Below are positions 1 to 7,512 of a stretch of 8,261 nucleotides of DNA, piece after piece. Source of the DNA: a candidate division LCP-89 bacterium (GTDB taxonomy: Bacteria > Electryoneota > B3-LCP). The stretch is taken from the NCBI GenBank assembly GCA_025774735.1, contig JALGZU010000115.1, positions 1 through 8,261 on the forward strand, in the 5' to 3' direction. Under the pieces are notes generated by a model. That model saw only the letters and a program-made list of their open reading frames with translations, was not told where the DNA came from and did no database searches. The position numbers and the translations under genes were made by a program. Numbering within the stretch: the first letter of the stretch is position 1; each line of letters begins with the position of its first letter.

Positions 1-216
1 TACAGCTGGGATGAGTTCCAGACGGATAACGAGAAGGACGCCGCCGTCGAATATCCCGTGATCAATGAGGACGGAGCGATATCTCTGGACGGCCTCTGCC
101 TTGGAGCCGGTGTCAATATCAAGCTGCCCACGCTGGACCTGCGCGTCGATTACGCCTACACGAAAGTCGACAAACTCGGACCCATGTCGTTCTTCACCCT
201 GGGCATTAAAATGTAG
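1..216 (+). CDS. C-terminal fragment of PorV/PorQ-like outer-membrane beta-barrel protein
   Basis: An open frame enters from the left edge and stops at TAG 214-216, giving 71 residues. The residues alternate polar and hydrophobic in a beta-strand pattern. They end in a final strand (LRVDYAYTKVDKLGPMSFFTLGIKM) whose shape, DYAYT..-LG...-F.LGIK., matches the last strands of PorV/PorQ (UPF0164-like) barrels of FCB bacteria. In those proteins the chain usually ends in an aromatic residue, which the barrel assembly machinery recognises; here the last residue is Met, with Phe at -7 and -8 from the end. PorV-type proteins are outer-membrane components, some of them linked to type IX secretion. The N-terminal bulk is outside the window, so assignment rests on the tail only. 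The next gene starts 77 bp downstream with no terminator between them, so co-transcription is likely. Confidence 0.6.
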   Translation, partial: YSWDEFQTDNEKDAAVEYPVINEDGAISLDGLCLGAGVNIKLPTLDLRVDYAYTKVDKLGPMSFFTLGIKM

Positions 217-282
217 CTATCCGAGCCAAGGAATCGCTCTATCAAAGGCTTAGCATTACCCTGAGGAAATCCACCACCTTGT

Positions 283-287
283 GGGAG
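283..287 (+). promoter_or_regulatory. Ribosome binding site of the lipoprotein gene
   Basis: GGGAG sits 6 nt upstream of ATG 294, a standard Shine-Dalgarno spacing. It supports that start, which also places the signal peptide correctly. The 77-bp gap after the barrel gene shows no convincing promoter hexamers or terminator hairpin. Confidence 0.7.
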
Positions 288-293
288 TAAAAG

Positions 294-2654
294 ATGTCAG
301 TAACACGAGTCAAGATAACAGTCAGCGCCGCATTAGCCCTCATTATCGGGTTAGTCATCATTCAGGGGTGTGGTGAAATCACCGGAGACTTCTCCGCCAA
401 CCAGCCACCCGTCGTGGAAATCGTGAACGTCCCGCCCGATGCCTGGGGAACCATGGTGACCAAACACCAGGGGATGCCATTTACCGTCGATGCTTTCGAT
501 GTTCCCTTGACCATCCTCGACATCGAAGGAGCGATGATGGAACCCGACTCAGCCATCAAGGTCTACCAGATGGTTCTCGATACCACCCTGCTGCCTGAGG
601 ATACTGTCTATATCGAGGTCGTCTTCGAAGAGGATAATGACTATACCATGGATCGCAATGCCGGAACGCTCACCGCGCTCGCCAGCGGGATTATGGTACT
701 GGACGACATCTATCTGATCGACTTCTGCTTCAGTTACGAGAACTACTACGTCTTCTCCTACGCTCCCACCATATACTGGTCGGGCTATGACCCGGACGGT
801 TTCATCGACCATTACAGCTATGCGGACGTCACCGATTCGGCCTTCATCGCGGCATTCCGTGATTCTCTGAATCCCGATCCCATCGCTTACGCACAACAAA
901 ACATCACCTCGGCGATGTGGGTGGACACCAGCGCCATGAGCGCGCGCATCTACCTCCTGACCACGGAAGGAGACACCACTGAACACCTCTTCTTCGTACG
1001 CGCCGTGGATAACCTGGAGACGGAGAGCAATGTTGACGTCAAAACATTCTACCGTTCCAACAACGCCCCGTACAATCCCAACATCAAACCGCTGGAGTCT
1101 CCCGACGCCGAATACACCCAACATTACATCGTGGAAGACACGCTCTTCTGTCTGGACGAAATCAGCCCGCCATGGATGGGGATCGGCTTCAACTGGACTG
1201 CCGATGATCCCGACGAGAAGGAACTCATCCAAATCCCGCTCGAATACACCTATTACCTTGTAAAGACGCCCGGCGATACCATCTGGAACAACGGCGCCAG
1301 CGATTCGATATGGTCCGAGACCAACCAGGTTGAACTCTACGGTCTTGAGACCGGAGCATACACCCTTTCGGTCTGGGTGCGCGACGACGGCTACACGCTC
1401 TGTGCGGAACCCGCCACCGTCACTTTCACGGCGGTCAAACCCACTTTAGAGCACCACATCCTGGTAGTGGACGAGACGGAGGTCGCCTTCCCGATCGGAT
1501 TTGAATTGCCAATTGGCATGCGAGACGATCCCATCAACTTTTACCTCGACATCCTGCAGAATCTGGAGGGGCAGTTGGAACGGGACAATTATGTTATGGA
1601 CGGCGTCGACGTTCGCGTTCTCGATAACAAAAACACTACCGCAATCGGGATGTCTCCCATTCCCTATTCCATCATCGGACTGTACAAGTTGGTCATTATT
1701 CTGGACGATGACCATTCCAACGTGAGTACGGCGGAAGGCGGATATGCAGCCAACCGCAACCAGGTTCTGGCCGACTACATGGACATCGGGGGCCGCGTCT
1801 GGATCGAGGGCAGAAAGATGCTCATCGGTTCGTACGGTTATTCAGCCGGACCGAACGATATCGCCAGCGCCGGCACGGCGCCTTCGATTCTCAGCGATTA
1901 CTTCCTCCTCGAGGACGGGTTTGGAGCCTCGGCGGAAAATACATTTATTATTCCCTTCTTCCCGCCGCCGTCGCAATTCAACGAGTTCATCGGCGCCACA
2001 TCCTCGCTGACCGGATTCCCCAACCTGGAAATCGACACCACCAAATCACACCTGCTGGCGCAGGCTCCGGGACAGCCGCCCACCACTCTGGTAGACGTCG
2101 ACTGGTTCACCCGGTCCGAACAGGCGACCGCAATTTACACCTATCAATCGATCACGGCGGATCCGGCTCAGACCAGCCCCTATATCGTCGACGAAGATAC
2201 CGAAGTCGCATTCGGCGCCACTCCTGTACAGTGTACGATCATTCCCGAAAACCCGGGCTTGATGGATGTCACGCGGGTCTGGAAGATCACGGCGACGGAT
2301 ACCATCGAAGGGGAAGTTTCGAACTTCAATGCCACGGAAATCACGGTCTCCTACCCGTACGGTCAGCCCTGGAGCAGCGATGATACGTTGGAAGTCGATT
2401 ACATGTACGATCCGGTGTCGGAATACCACCTGAAACCGGTTGCCGCCCGCTACGAAGACAGACCAAGGACGCTGGTCACGACCGAAATCAACGGTGTAAC
2501 TATCAGTTATTATATCTACGACCTCGGATACCGGTCCGCCTTCTTCTCATTCCCGATGTTTTACATGAAAAATGATGAAGACCAGGTGCAGGAGGTATTT
2601 CGTCAGATGCTCAACTGGTTCTTCTATCCGACAATCCATTGGAACATAAACTGA
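294..2654 (+). CDS. Large secreted lipoprotein with Ig/FN3-like segments and a GATase-like (ThuA/DUF4350-type) domain
   Basis: A 786-residue protein of unknown function. Residues 1-25 form a lipoprotein signal peptide: short basic start (R5, K7), hydrophobic stretch 8-23, then IIQGC with the acylation Cys at 26. Residue 27 is Gly, so no Asp+2 retention signal is seen. The region to about residue 385 is Asp/Thr-rich and beta-like. It contains two similar elements, YWSGYDPDGFIDHY (161-174) and NWTADDPDE (300-308), each a Trp strand followed by a DPD turn, typical of Ig/FN3-like extracellular modules; the second ends in a canonical-looking strand pair (YTLSVWVRDDGY). From 387 a Rossmann-like alpha/beta domain follows: HHILVVDE (387-394), LVIILDDDH (466-474), then GGRVWIEG (499-506), the pattern of glutamine-amidotransferase-like domains without an obvious catalytic Cys. 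The tail (FFSFPMFYM then an amphipathic helix ending LNWFFYP) fits the end of that fold. No type IX sorting domain is visible. Likely sits on the cell surface or periplasmic face; role not known. Confidence 0.85.
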   Translation: MSVTRVKITVSAALALIIGLVIIQGCGEITGDFSANQPPVVEIVNVPPDAWGTMVTKHQGMPFTVDAFDVPLTILDIEGAMMEPDSAIKVYQMVLDTTLLPEDTVYIEVVFEEDNDYTMDRNAGTLTALASGIMVLDDIYLIDFCFSYENYYVFSYAPTIYWSGYDPDGFIDHYSYADVTDSAFIAAFRDSLNPDPIAYAQQNITSAMWVDTSAMSARIYLLTTEGDTTEHLFFVRAVDNLETESNVDVKTFYRSNNAPYNPNIKPLESPDAEYTQHYIVEDTLFCLDEISPPWMGIGFNWTADDPDEKELIQIPLEYTYYLVKTPGDTIWNNGASDSIWSETNQVELYGLETGAYTLSVWVRDDGYTLCAEPATVTFTAVKPTLEHHILVVDETEVAFPIGFELPIGMRDDPINFYLDILQNLEGQLERDNYVMDGVDVRVLDNKNTTAIGMSPIPYSIIGLYKLVIILDDDHSNVSTAEGGYAANRNQVLADYMDIGGRVWIEGRKMLIGSYGYSAGPNDIASAGTAPSILSDYFLLEDGFGASAENTFIIPFFPPPSQFNEFIGATSSLTGFPNLEIDTTKSHLLAQAPGQPPTTLVDVDWFTRSEQATAIYTYQSITADPAQTSPYIVDEDTEVAFGATPVQCTIIPENPGLMDVTRVWKITATDTIEGEVSNFNATEITVSYPYGQPWSSDDTLEVDYMYDPVSEYHLKPVAARYEDRPRTLVTTEINGVTISYYIYDLGYRSAFFSFPMFYMKNDEDQVQEVFRQMLNWFFYPTIHWNIN
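2590..2596 (+). promoter_or_regulatory. Strong Shine-Dalgarno-like AGGAGGT inside the lipoprotein gene end
   Basis: AGGAGGT is a complete anti-Shine-Dalgarno match. It lies 10 nt before ATG 2607, which is in frame with the lipoprotein (Met772) and would only give a 15-residue peptide. It is also 42 nt upstream of the TTG start of the next gene, too far for direct initiation there. It may recruit or hold ribosomes for coupled translation of the following frame, or be a chance result of Gln-Glu-Val codons. Confidence 0.3.
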
Positions 2655-4558
2655 TCGATACCTTAGCGAAAAAGGCCGGATGTCTAATCCGGCCTTTTTG
2701 CATTTACACTGCCGGGGCAATTCTTATCTCTTTGGCCGCATGGCAGTTATCCGCGGGTTTGCCCTGGGGTATCGATGACGGTGTCAAGCGGCTGACAGCG
2801 CGGGCCTTCGCCCAGCCGTCAGGTGGCACACTGATCATCGATCCACCGGTACCGACTGACATCGGGAACCGCTTCTTCCCCATCCCACCACCGTTCGCTG
2901 AACCCGCCGCCGGAGCAGGGTACCGAAGCGTATTTCCGGCTTTATGGCCGGTGCTGGGCGGAATCGCTTACACCCTATTCGGTGTTCCGGGATTCTATCT
3001 CATCCCGGCGCTGGCCTTCGTCGGGCTACTGGGATTGCTGTATTCCCTCACAGGTAAGCAATTCAGTGCTATTCCTAACCGGCTCTGGATCATCTCAGTC
3101 GTAGCAGCAGCCCTGTTATTTTATGCGCTCACGTTCTGGGAACACGGCCTGGCGCTGGTGTTTCTGGTCCCTCTGTTCGCGCTGATCCTCGCCGGAATCA
3201 GATCCTCAACACACTGGTTTCTTGCAGGCATCTCTTTCGGGATTTCCTCCGGTCTGAGGCCGGAGACGATCCTCCTCTACCCATTGCTCTGGCTGATGCC
3301 CCACCCACAAAGCAGCAGGAAGGCCAGGCTGCTGCTTTTCTCGCTCGGCACAGTCATCTCTTTCGCGGGTCTCATCTGCCTAGAAAAGATGGCGACGGGC
3401 TGCTGGTTATCCGCCCAGGTTCCCGCCAACTTGGGCCTGTTGTTCAGTGGAACGGACCTTGTCAGCCGCTATCAGAATCTCTTCAACCTGTTCCTCAGTT
3501 CCCCATTACCAATCTACATTTACGGCAACGCTCTGCTCATGCTGCTGCTCCTGACCCTGGTGCGCAAGAACGCCTACATCCCGGCAGTGGGGCTGCCTCT
3601 GTTTGCCATCGCGGGCATGGTATGGGCTTATGTCACTCACGGGAGCGCTTTCGCCATCACCGCTTCCAGCCAGGGGCTCTTTTTCGCCTTGCCCTGGATC
3701 GGTATCACCCTTCTACCTGTTCCGGACTTGAAGCGTCACCGGGATCCGCTGTTCATCCTCGGCTGGGGATACATCTTCCTGGCGTTCCTCCTGAGCCCTG
3801 ACGAACCCGGCATGCACTGGGGCCCCCGCTTTCTCTTCCCGGCCCTTCTGCCACTGGCTCTGCATGCCTCAATCGTGCTGGCGCGTTTGCCGAAACAGCG
3901 AGCCAGGGTTCTTATTTTCCTCACGGTTCTGGCTGCCTTGATTTACGCTTCTGGACCGGTGCTGGCGGTTTCGGAACGCGGGCGGGCGGGACGGGAAGTG
4001 CGCGAGGCGGTCAGCCGTTCGCAGTGTGGGATTCTGATACTTGAACGCTGGCATGAAGGTGCCGACCTGGAACCGATCTGGTCTTCATGTAGCCCTTTAT
4101 GGGCAAAGGGCCAGGGATCGCTAGAAGAGCTGCTGCTTCAGCTCGAAAAGCACGGCATCACGGAGCGTATCGGCTGGCTGAGCGGGATGGACGAAGGGGC
4201 AGCCGCATCTCTTCCTCTCGATATCACGGCCCGGTATCCCCTTCCTGATAAAGCGGGGTGGCGGGGAGAATTGCGAGTCGCTTCCCTGGCTCCCCTGACG
4301 GACGTGCGCTGGGGGGAGCTTTACCGGCACGCGGGGAGGCGTCGCGCCGAACAGAATCACCCGGAAGAAGCGAAAGCCTGTTTCGAACGCGCCGTTGAGA
4401 TCCTGCCGTCGGATGCCGACGTCAGGTATGATCTGGCCATCTGTCTCGGGAAAATGGGATTGGATGAGCGGGCGGTTGAGGTATTGAGGGAGACTCTCAG
4501 GATCGATCCCGACCACCAAGCCGCCCGGACGCTTATGGATCTATTGGGAGATCCCTGA
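2639..4558 (+). CDS. Polytopic GT-C-like (GT39-type) membrane protein with C-terminal TPR pair
   Basis: About 639 residues. A basic N-terminus (K11, K12, R18) precedes the first membrane helix (about 21-41), then GLPWGIDDGVKR with Asp46/Asp47, where GT-C glycosyltransferases carry their catalytic acidic residues in the first outer loop. Roughly ten to twelve helices follow to about 440. HWGPRFLFP (393-401) in a late loop resembles the W/YGPR(Y/F)L.P signature of bacterial GT39-like proteins. A soluble segment of about 115 residues is next, then two TPRs (about 558-637). Such enzymes transfer sugars from polyprenyl-phosphate donors on the outer face of the inner membrane; the substrate cannot be told. 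The start is uncertain: the frame has no ATG before the first helix, TTG 2639 overlaps the lipoprotein gene by 16 nt with no good Shine-Dalgarno, and alternatives are CTG 2651 or ATT 2702. A terminator lies within codons 11-21. The 3' end overlaps the convergent gene by 18 bp. Confidence 0.8.
   Translation: MEHKLIDTLAKKAGCLIRPFCIYTAGAILISLAAWQLSAGLPWGIDDGVKRLTARAFAQPSGGTLIIDPPVPTDIGNRFFPIPPPFAEPAAGAGYRSVFPALWPVLGGIAYTLFGVPGFYLIPALAFVGLLGLLYSLTGKQFSAIPNRLWIISVVAAALLFYALTFWEHGLALVFLVPLFALILAGIRSSTHWFLAGISFGISSGLRPETILLYPLLWLMPHPQSSRKARLLLFSLGTVISFAGLICLEKMATGCWLSAQVPANLGLLFSGTDLVSRYQNLFNLFLSSPLPIYIYGNALLMLLLLTLVRKNAYIPAVGLPLFAIAGMVWAYVTHGSAFAITASSQGLFFALPWIGITLLPVPDLKRHRDPLFILGWGYIFLAFLLSPDEPGMHWGPRFLFPALLPLALHASIVLARLPKQRARVLIFLTVLAALIYASGPVLAVSERGRAGREVREAVSRSQCGILILERWHEGADLEPIWSSCSPLWAKGQGSLEELLLQLEKHGITERIGWLSGMDEGAAASLPLDITARYPLPDKAGWRGELRVASLAPLTDVRWGELYRHAGRRRAEQNHPEEAKACFERAVEILPSDADVRYDLAICLGKMGLDERAVEVLRETLRIDPDHQAARTLMDLLGDP
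2669..2699 (+). terminator. Rho-independent terminator after the lipoprotein gene
   Basis: A perfect 13-bp inverted repeat: AAAAAGGCCGGAT (2669-2681), loop GTCTA (2682-2686), ATCCGGCCTTTTT (2687-2699). The GC core GGCCGG/CCGGCC is followed by five T. It begins 15 nt after the lipoprotein stop (TGA 2652-2654). Being symmetric (A5 at the left, T5 at the right), it could act in both directions. It lies inside codons 11-21 of the next open frame, so it is either the end of the lipoprotein transcript or an attenuator opened by translation. Confidence 0.85.
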
Positions 4559-6505
4559 CGTCAACCGCTCCAGTTCCAGGAGCAGGTTTCGGGCGGAGCT
4601 GAAATCGGGAGTGATTTCCAGGGTTCTCTGGAGCTCTGTCTTGGCTTCTTCGGTGTAACCCAAACGTCCCAGCGCTAGGGCGAAATTGTAATGGTACAGA
4701 GATTTGCCCGGATCCAGGACGCATGCTTGATCGAAATATGCCGCGGCTTTTTGGGTTTCACCGGCATTGGCGCTTTCCAGACCCAGCTTGAAGAGGCACT
4801 GGGCCAGGTTAACGGCGGCGTCCCGGTAATAGGGATCGTGGTCGAGCGCGACTTCGTAGAGCAGCTTCGACTCCTCTAACCGCCCTTCTTCGAACCGCAC
4901 CACGCCAAGGTTGTTGTACGCTCTCGCCCCCCCCGGATTGACCTCCAACTCTTTCAGATACCGAGCGGCCGCCTCCCCCAGATTTTCCCTCTGGTAAGCG
5001 ATTACGCCCAGGTTCAGATAGATCTGAGGATAACTCGAATCAGCTTCCAGAGCGGCGAAGTACGATCGCTCGGCCTCCGGCAGAAGCCCCGATTTGAGGT
5101 AAGCGTTTCCGAGGCTGAAATGCGAATGAGCGGGATTTTCCCTCTCGAAACCCCAGAAATTGACATTGACCAAAACCATAAAAGCACCGAGGAGTGCCAG
5201 ATTCACCAGCCGTTTCCGATCGAGGAGGCAGTATTCCCGCTCGGTCAGGACCGTGACGGCCAGGCCGCTGCAGATCAACAGGGGCGGGATTAATGGCAAG
5301 CGGAATCGGGCGGTCATAAAGAAGGCGACGACAGCGAGCGTGTAAACCGGCATCAACCATAGGAACCAGCCGGGCAGGAGCCTGCGTCGCCAACTTAGCC
5401 ACCATCCCAGCAGCCCCAGAGGTCCGATCAACCAGAAGCCCAGTATTCTCAAATAGGGGAGGATCTCGGTCTCTCCCTTGAAGAAATATAGATCGCGGTT
5501 GTTGCTGATTTCGAGCCGGCTCCAGACTGCGAAGAGCTTTTTCAGCGTCAACCTGCCCCAGGCCAGCGGTTTATCGAGAATGAAATCAAAACCTAATCCG
5601 TAGTAATAATCGCTCACTTCCGATGATTTGAGGACGCGGCCCTCGGCCAGGTAGGCCAACCGGGAAACGGTCGGCACGTCCCAGTTCGATCCCAGGCCGG
5701 GTACGTTGGAATGCAGGCCGTCCGCGGCGGCATTGTTACCGACGTAAAAGTTGATGCCACCCTGACTGGCAATCAGGACGAAATCCCCCTCCCCCTTCAC
5801 GTTGTGCCAGGTCACCGGCAGGATGACCAGAAAGCAGCCCGTCACCAGGGCGAAAGAGCGCAGCAGCCTGGGCAGCCAGACTGGTCCAGAGGAGTGACCG
5901 GCGCGCCTGATGAGGATGTCCAGGACGAGCAGGGGCAGGATGATCAGGGCGGTGGGGCGGGTGATGACCGATAATCCCAGCAGAATTCCCGGCAGCAGGA
6001 AAGGAAAACTCTTGTTTCCGGACCGGATCTCTGAATAGGCCAGGCAGGCACCCAGAAACAGGGGAACGTAAAGGGTTTCGACGAGCAGTTCCCCGTCGAA
6101 ATAGACCAGCATGCCGTAAAGCGCCGCTCCCAACCCGGCCAGCAGGGCAACCCACCTGTGCCGAGTCAGAGAATAACCGAGCAGGTAGGTCAACAGCGAC
6201 GTGATCATCCCGAGTCCCGCCTGAGCGATCCTGGCGGCCAGAAAGCTGCTCTCCGTCAAACTGTAAACCAGCGCCAGAAAATAGGGATACAGCGGAGCCC
6301 GGAAGAAAACCCCTTCATGCCCGAAGCCCGACCGCAGGATTTCGCGAGCCCAGGCGTCGTGGTACTCGGCGTCGATGATGGGTGAGGCGAAAAAGGGCGT
6401 ATCGGCCAACTGGAGGACGTAAACCAGTCTAACCAGCAGGGCCAGAGCCGCTACGGCCAGCAGATTGTACCCGAGGGTTCTCTTTTTCACAGCGGTCGAG
6501 TTCAT
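4541..6505 (-). CDS. GT39/PMT_2-like membrane glycosyltransferase with C-terminal TPR domain
   Basis: 654 residues. Basic N-terminus (KKR), first membrane helix about 13-33, then an outer loop PIIDAEYHDAWA with Asp45 and Glu47, matching the D.E catalytic motif of PMT/ArnT-type GT-C enzymes, followed by FFRAPLYPYFLAL (67-79), the R.PLYP signature of bacterial GT39-like transferases. Multiple helices run to about 450, interrupted by a loop with GGINFYVGNNAAADG (about 248-262), a motif commonly seen in bacterial GT39 proteins fused to TPRs. About five TPRs (455-645) follow, with typical W/L-G-Y-A-P spacing, for example YLNLGVIAYQRENLGEAA and AYNNLGVVRFEEGRLEES. The TPRs probably face the periplasm and bind a partner or acceptor protein. 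The ATG overlaps the upstream stop as ATGA (6505-6502), so translation is coupled to the metalloenzyme. The gene contains a G8 tract (complement of 4927-4934) in codons for PGGA. Sugar donor and acceptor are unknown. Confidence 0.88.
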   Translation of the reverse strand: MNSTAVKKRTLGYNLLAVAALALLVRLVYVLQLADTPFFASPIIDAEYHDAWAREILRSGFGHEGVFFRAPLYPYFLALVYSLTESSFLAARIAQAGLGMITSLLTYLLGYSLTRHRWVALLAGLGAALYGMLVYFDGELLVETLYVPLFLGACLAYSEIRSGNKSFPFLLPGILLGLSVITRPTALIILPLLVLDILIRRAGHSSGPVWLPRLLRSFALVTGCFLVILPVTWHNVKGEGDFVLIASQGGINFYVGNNAAADGLHSNVPGLGSNWDVPTVSRLAYLAEGRVLKSSEVSDYYYGLGFDFILDKPLAWGRLTLKKLFAVWSRLEISNNRDLYFFKGETEILPYLRILGFWLIGPLGLLGWWLSWRRRLLPGWFLWLMPVYTLAVVAFFMTARFRLPLIPPLLICSGLAVTVLTEREYCLLDRKRLVNLALLGAFMVLVNVNFWGFERENPAHSHFSLGNAYLKSGLLPEAERSYFAALEADSSYPQIYLNLGVIAYQRENLGEAAARYLKELEVNPGGARAYNNLGVVRFEEGRLEESKLLYEVALDHDPYYRDAAVNLAQCLFKLGLESANAGETQKAAAYFDQACVLDPGKSLYHYNFALALGRLGYTEEAKTELQRTLEITPDFSSARNLLLELERLTSGISQ

Positions 6506-7380
6506 CGTTCACATCCGAGCAGACGCAGAAACCAGGGGGCAATCCCTGTGATGTCTTTGGGCAGGGGATCGACGGCGATCGGGGGAGTGGTGCTCCAGAT
6601 CAGCGGCACGGGATTCCTCGTGTGAGTTTTGACCCGGCCATCCTCGACGTTGCCGTGGTCGGACGTTATGACAACATTGATCCCCTCTTTCTGGCACAGT
6701 TGGAGCACGGTTTTGATAAAACGGCTGAGTTGGTCGGTCTGGCGGGCGATCTCTTTATGATTTCCCCTGTGACCCACGATGTCTGTCAGAAAATGCTCGT
6801 ACAGAGTGAACGAGTGTCTGCCAGCGATGGCCACGAGAATTTCGGCGGCTTTTTCGGGGGAGAGCCGGGGAGCTTTATACCCTTCATCCTTGAGGCTGCG
6901 ATTGGTAAAATCATGATAAAGGGCCTCACCCTGCGGAATCTGAGCGACAGAACGGAAAGGCTGGCCGCCGGCCTTAAAGGCATGGCTGGTCACTGAAAGC
7001 CGGCTGGCCGGTCCTATATCTTCGGGATGGCGGTAGGCGTTGGCGAAAGTGGCTTTCACGCCGCATGCGTTCAGCCGCACAAAGAGGCTGTCTCGCTTCA
7101 GCACCTCGATGAGCTTGCGGCTCGGAAAGCCCTGCAGATGCCGGCCCACCAGTCCGGGAGCGTTGACACCGGTCAGAAGCGCCGTCTGGCCGGTGGCGCT
7201 CTGGGGGAGCCCCTCGACGCCCAGGCAGGCATCGATAGCGACGAAAGACGTATCCGTCCCATTAGCCAGCCCATCGGCAGTTGGCCACAGTTCCGGGTGC
7301 CGCGTCAGGGGATTGATATCAGGGTCGTTCTCCCCCACGCCCAGCCCGTCAACGAAGACCATCAGTATCTTTTTGGACAC
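6502..7380 (-). CDS. Short iPGM-like metalloenzyme, alkaline phosphatase superfamily
   Basis: 292 residues with the full metal-site set of cofactor-independent phosphoglycerate mutases and relatives: VDGLG with Asp11; QSATGQ (60-65), where Ser61 aligns with the nucleophile Ser of GNSEVGH; DIVGH with Asp200 and His204; SDHGN with Asp241 and His242; HTRNPVPL with His253. These would hold two divalent metals. Length is far below classical iPGM (about 510) or the archaeal apgM type (about 400), so the large insertion domain is mostly missing and glycolytic mutase activity is not assured. It may be a phosphatase or phosphotransferase on a small phosphorylated metabolite. No signal peptide is seen, so it is cytoplasmic. 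It starts at GTG with GGTGA 7 nt upstream (7388-7392 complement); the frame is closed by TAG at 7407-7405. It shares an ATGA overlap with the downstream GT39 gene, indicating one operon. Confidence 0.85.
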   Translation of the reverse strand: MSKKILMVFVDGLGVGENDPDINPLTRHPELWPTADGLANGTDTSFVAIDACLGVEGLPQSATGQTALLTGVNAPGLVGRHLQGFPSRKLIEVLKRDSLFVRLNACGVKATFANAYRHPEDIGPASRLSVTSHAFKAGGQPFRSVAQIPQGEALYHDFTNRSLKDEGYKAPRLSPEKAAEILVAIAGRHSFTLYEHFLTDIVGHRGNHKEIARQTDQLSRFIKTVLQLCQKEGINVVITSDHGNVEDGRVKTHTRNPVPLIWSTTPPIAVDPLPKDITGIAPWFLRLLGCER

Positions 7381-7387
7381 CAGGTTA

Positions 7388-7392
7388 TCACC
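7388..7392 (-). promoter_or_regulatory. Ribosome binding site deciding the GTG start of the metalloenzyme
   Basis: On the minus strand GGTGA lies 7 nt before GTG (7380-7378). The resulting N-terminus MSKKILMVFVDGLG is the expected start of an alkaline-phosphatase-superfamily core, with the first beta strand leading directly to metal ligand Asp11, so no upstream extension is needed. Confidence 0.6.
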
Positions 7393-7403
7393 GCTATCAT
7401 ATA

Positions 7404-7438
7404 TCTATAAAATAAGGCACAATCGAGCTACAATTCAA
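7404..7438 (-). promoter_or_regulatory. Possible promoter for the metalloenzyme/GT39 operon
   Basis: On the minus strand two overlapping hexamer pairs can be read: TTGAAT (7438-7433) with TATTTT (7414-7409), spacer 18, and TTGTAG (7433-7428) with TATAGA (7409-7404), spacer 18. Both are imperfect, and the AT-rich stretch makes chance matches easy, but the position 25-30 bp before the start is sensible and a promoter is expected here because the genes diverge. Confidence 0.3.
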
Positions 7439-7459
7439 GTGAAACCTGTCGATATCGGC

Positions 7460-7488
7460 TTGCATCTTGCCGCCAGATTCCATATATT
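7460..7488 (+). promoter_or_regulatory. Sigma70-type promoter for the GT2 gene
   Basis: TTGCAT (7460-7465), 17-nt spacer, TATATT (7483-7488). Each hexamer differs from consensus at two positions or fewer and the spacing is optimal. The predicted transcript start near 7495 leaves a leader of about 18 nt before ATG 7513. No strong Shine-Dalgarno follows, consistent with a short leader. Confidence 0.45.
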
Positions 7489-7512
7489 TAACCAGTATTT
7501 TCGCGATCCGGA

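Larger units (their letters stand above)
7381..7512. other. Divergent intergenic regulatory region
   Basis: 132 bp between the two outward-reading genes, clearly more AT-rich than the flanking genes. It holds the promoters proposed for both directions. At its left end is GGTTATCACC (7383-7392) and just past its right end, over the GT2 start codon, is GGTGATCACC (7515-7524), a perfect 10-bp palindrome. The two differ at one base, so a shared operator is possible. No terminator or RNA gene is seen. Confidence 0.5.

Noticed and set aside
217..293. Possible promoter or leader between the barrel fragment and the lipoprotein gene
   Set aside because: No hexamer pair with acceptable spacing and no stable hairpin; the short CCAC/GTGG pairing near the ribosome binding site is too weak to call.
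549..1232. A 227-codon open frame antisense to the lipoprotein gene
   Set aside because: It lacks a recognisable domain, is a shadow of GC-biased codons on the other strand, and the overlapped lipoprotein is well supported by its signal peptide and ribosome binding site.
4537..4554. Inverted repeat GGATCT-ATTGGG-AGATCC at the convergent stops, considered as a bidirectional terminator
   Set aside because: The stem is only 6 bp with modest GC content and has no T tract on either side; it lies within coding sequence of both genes.
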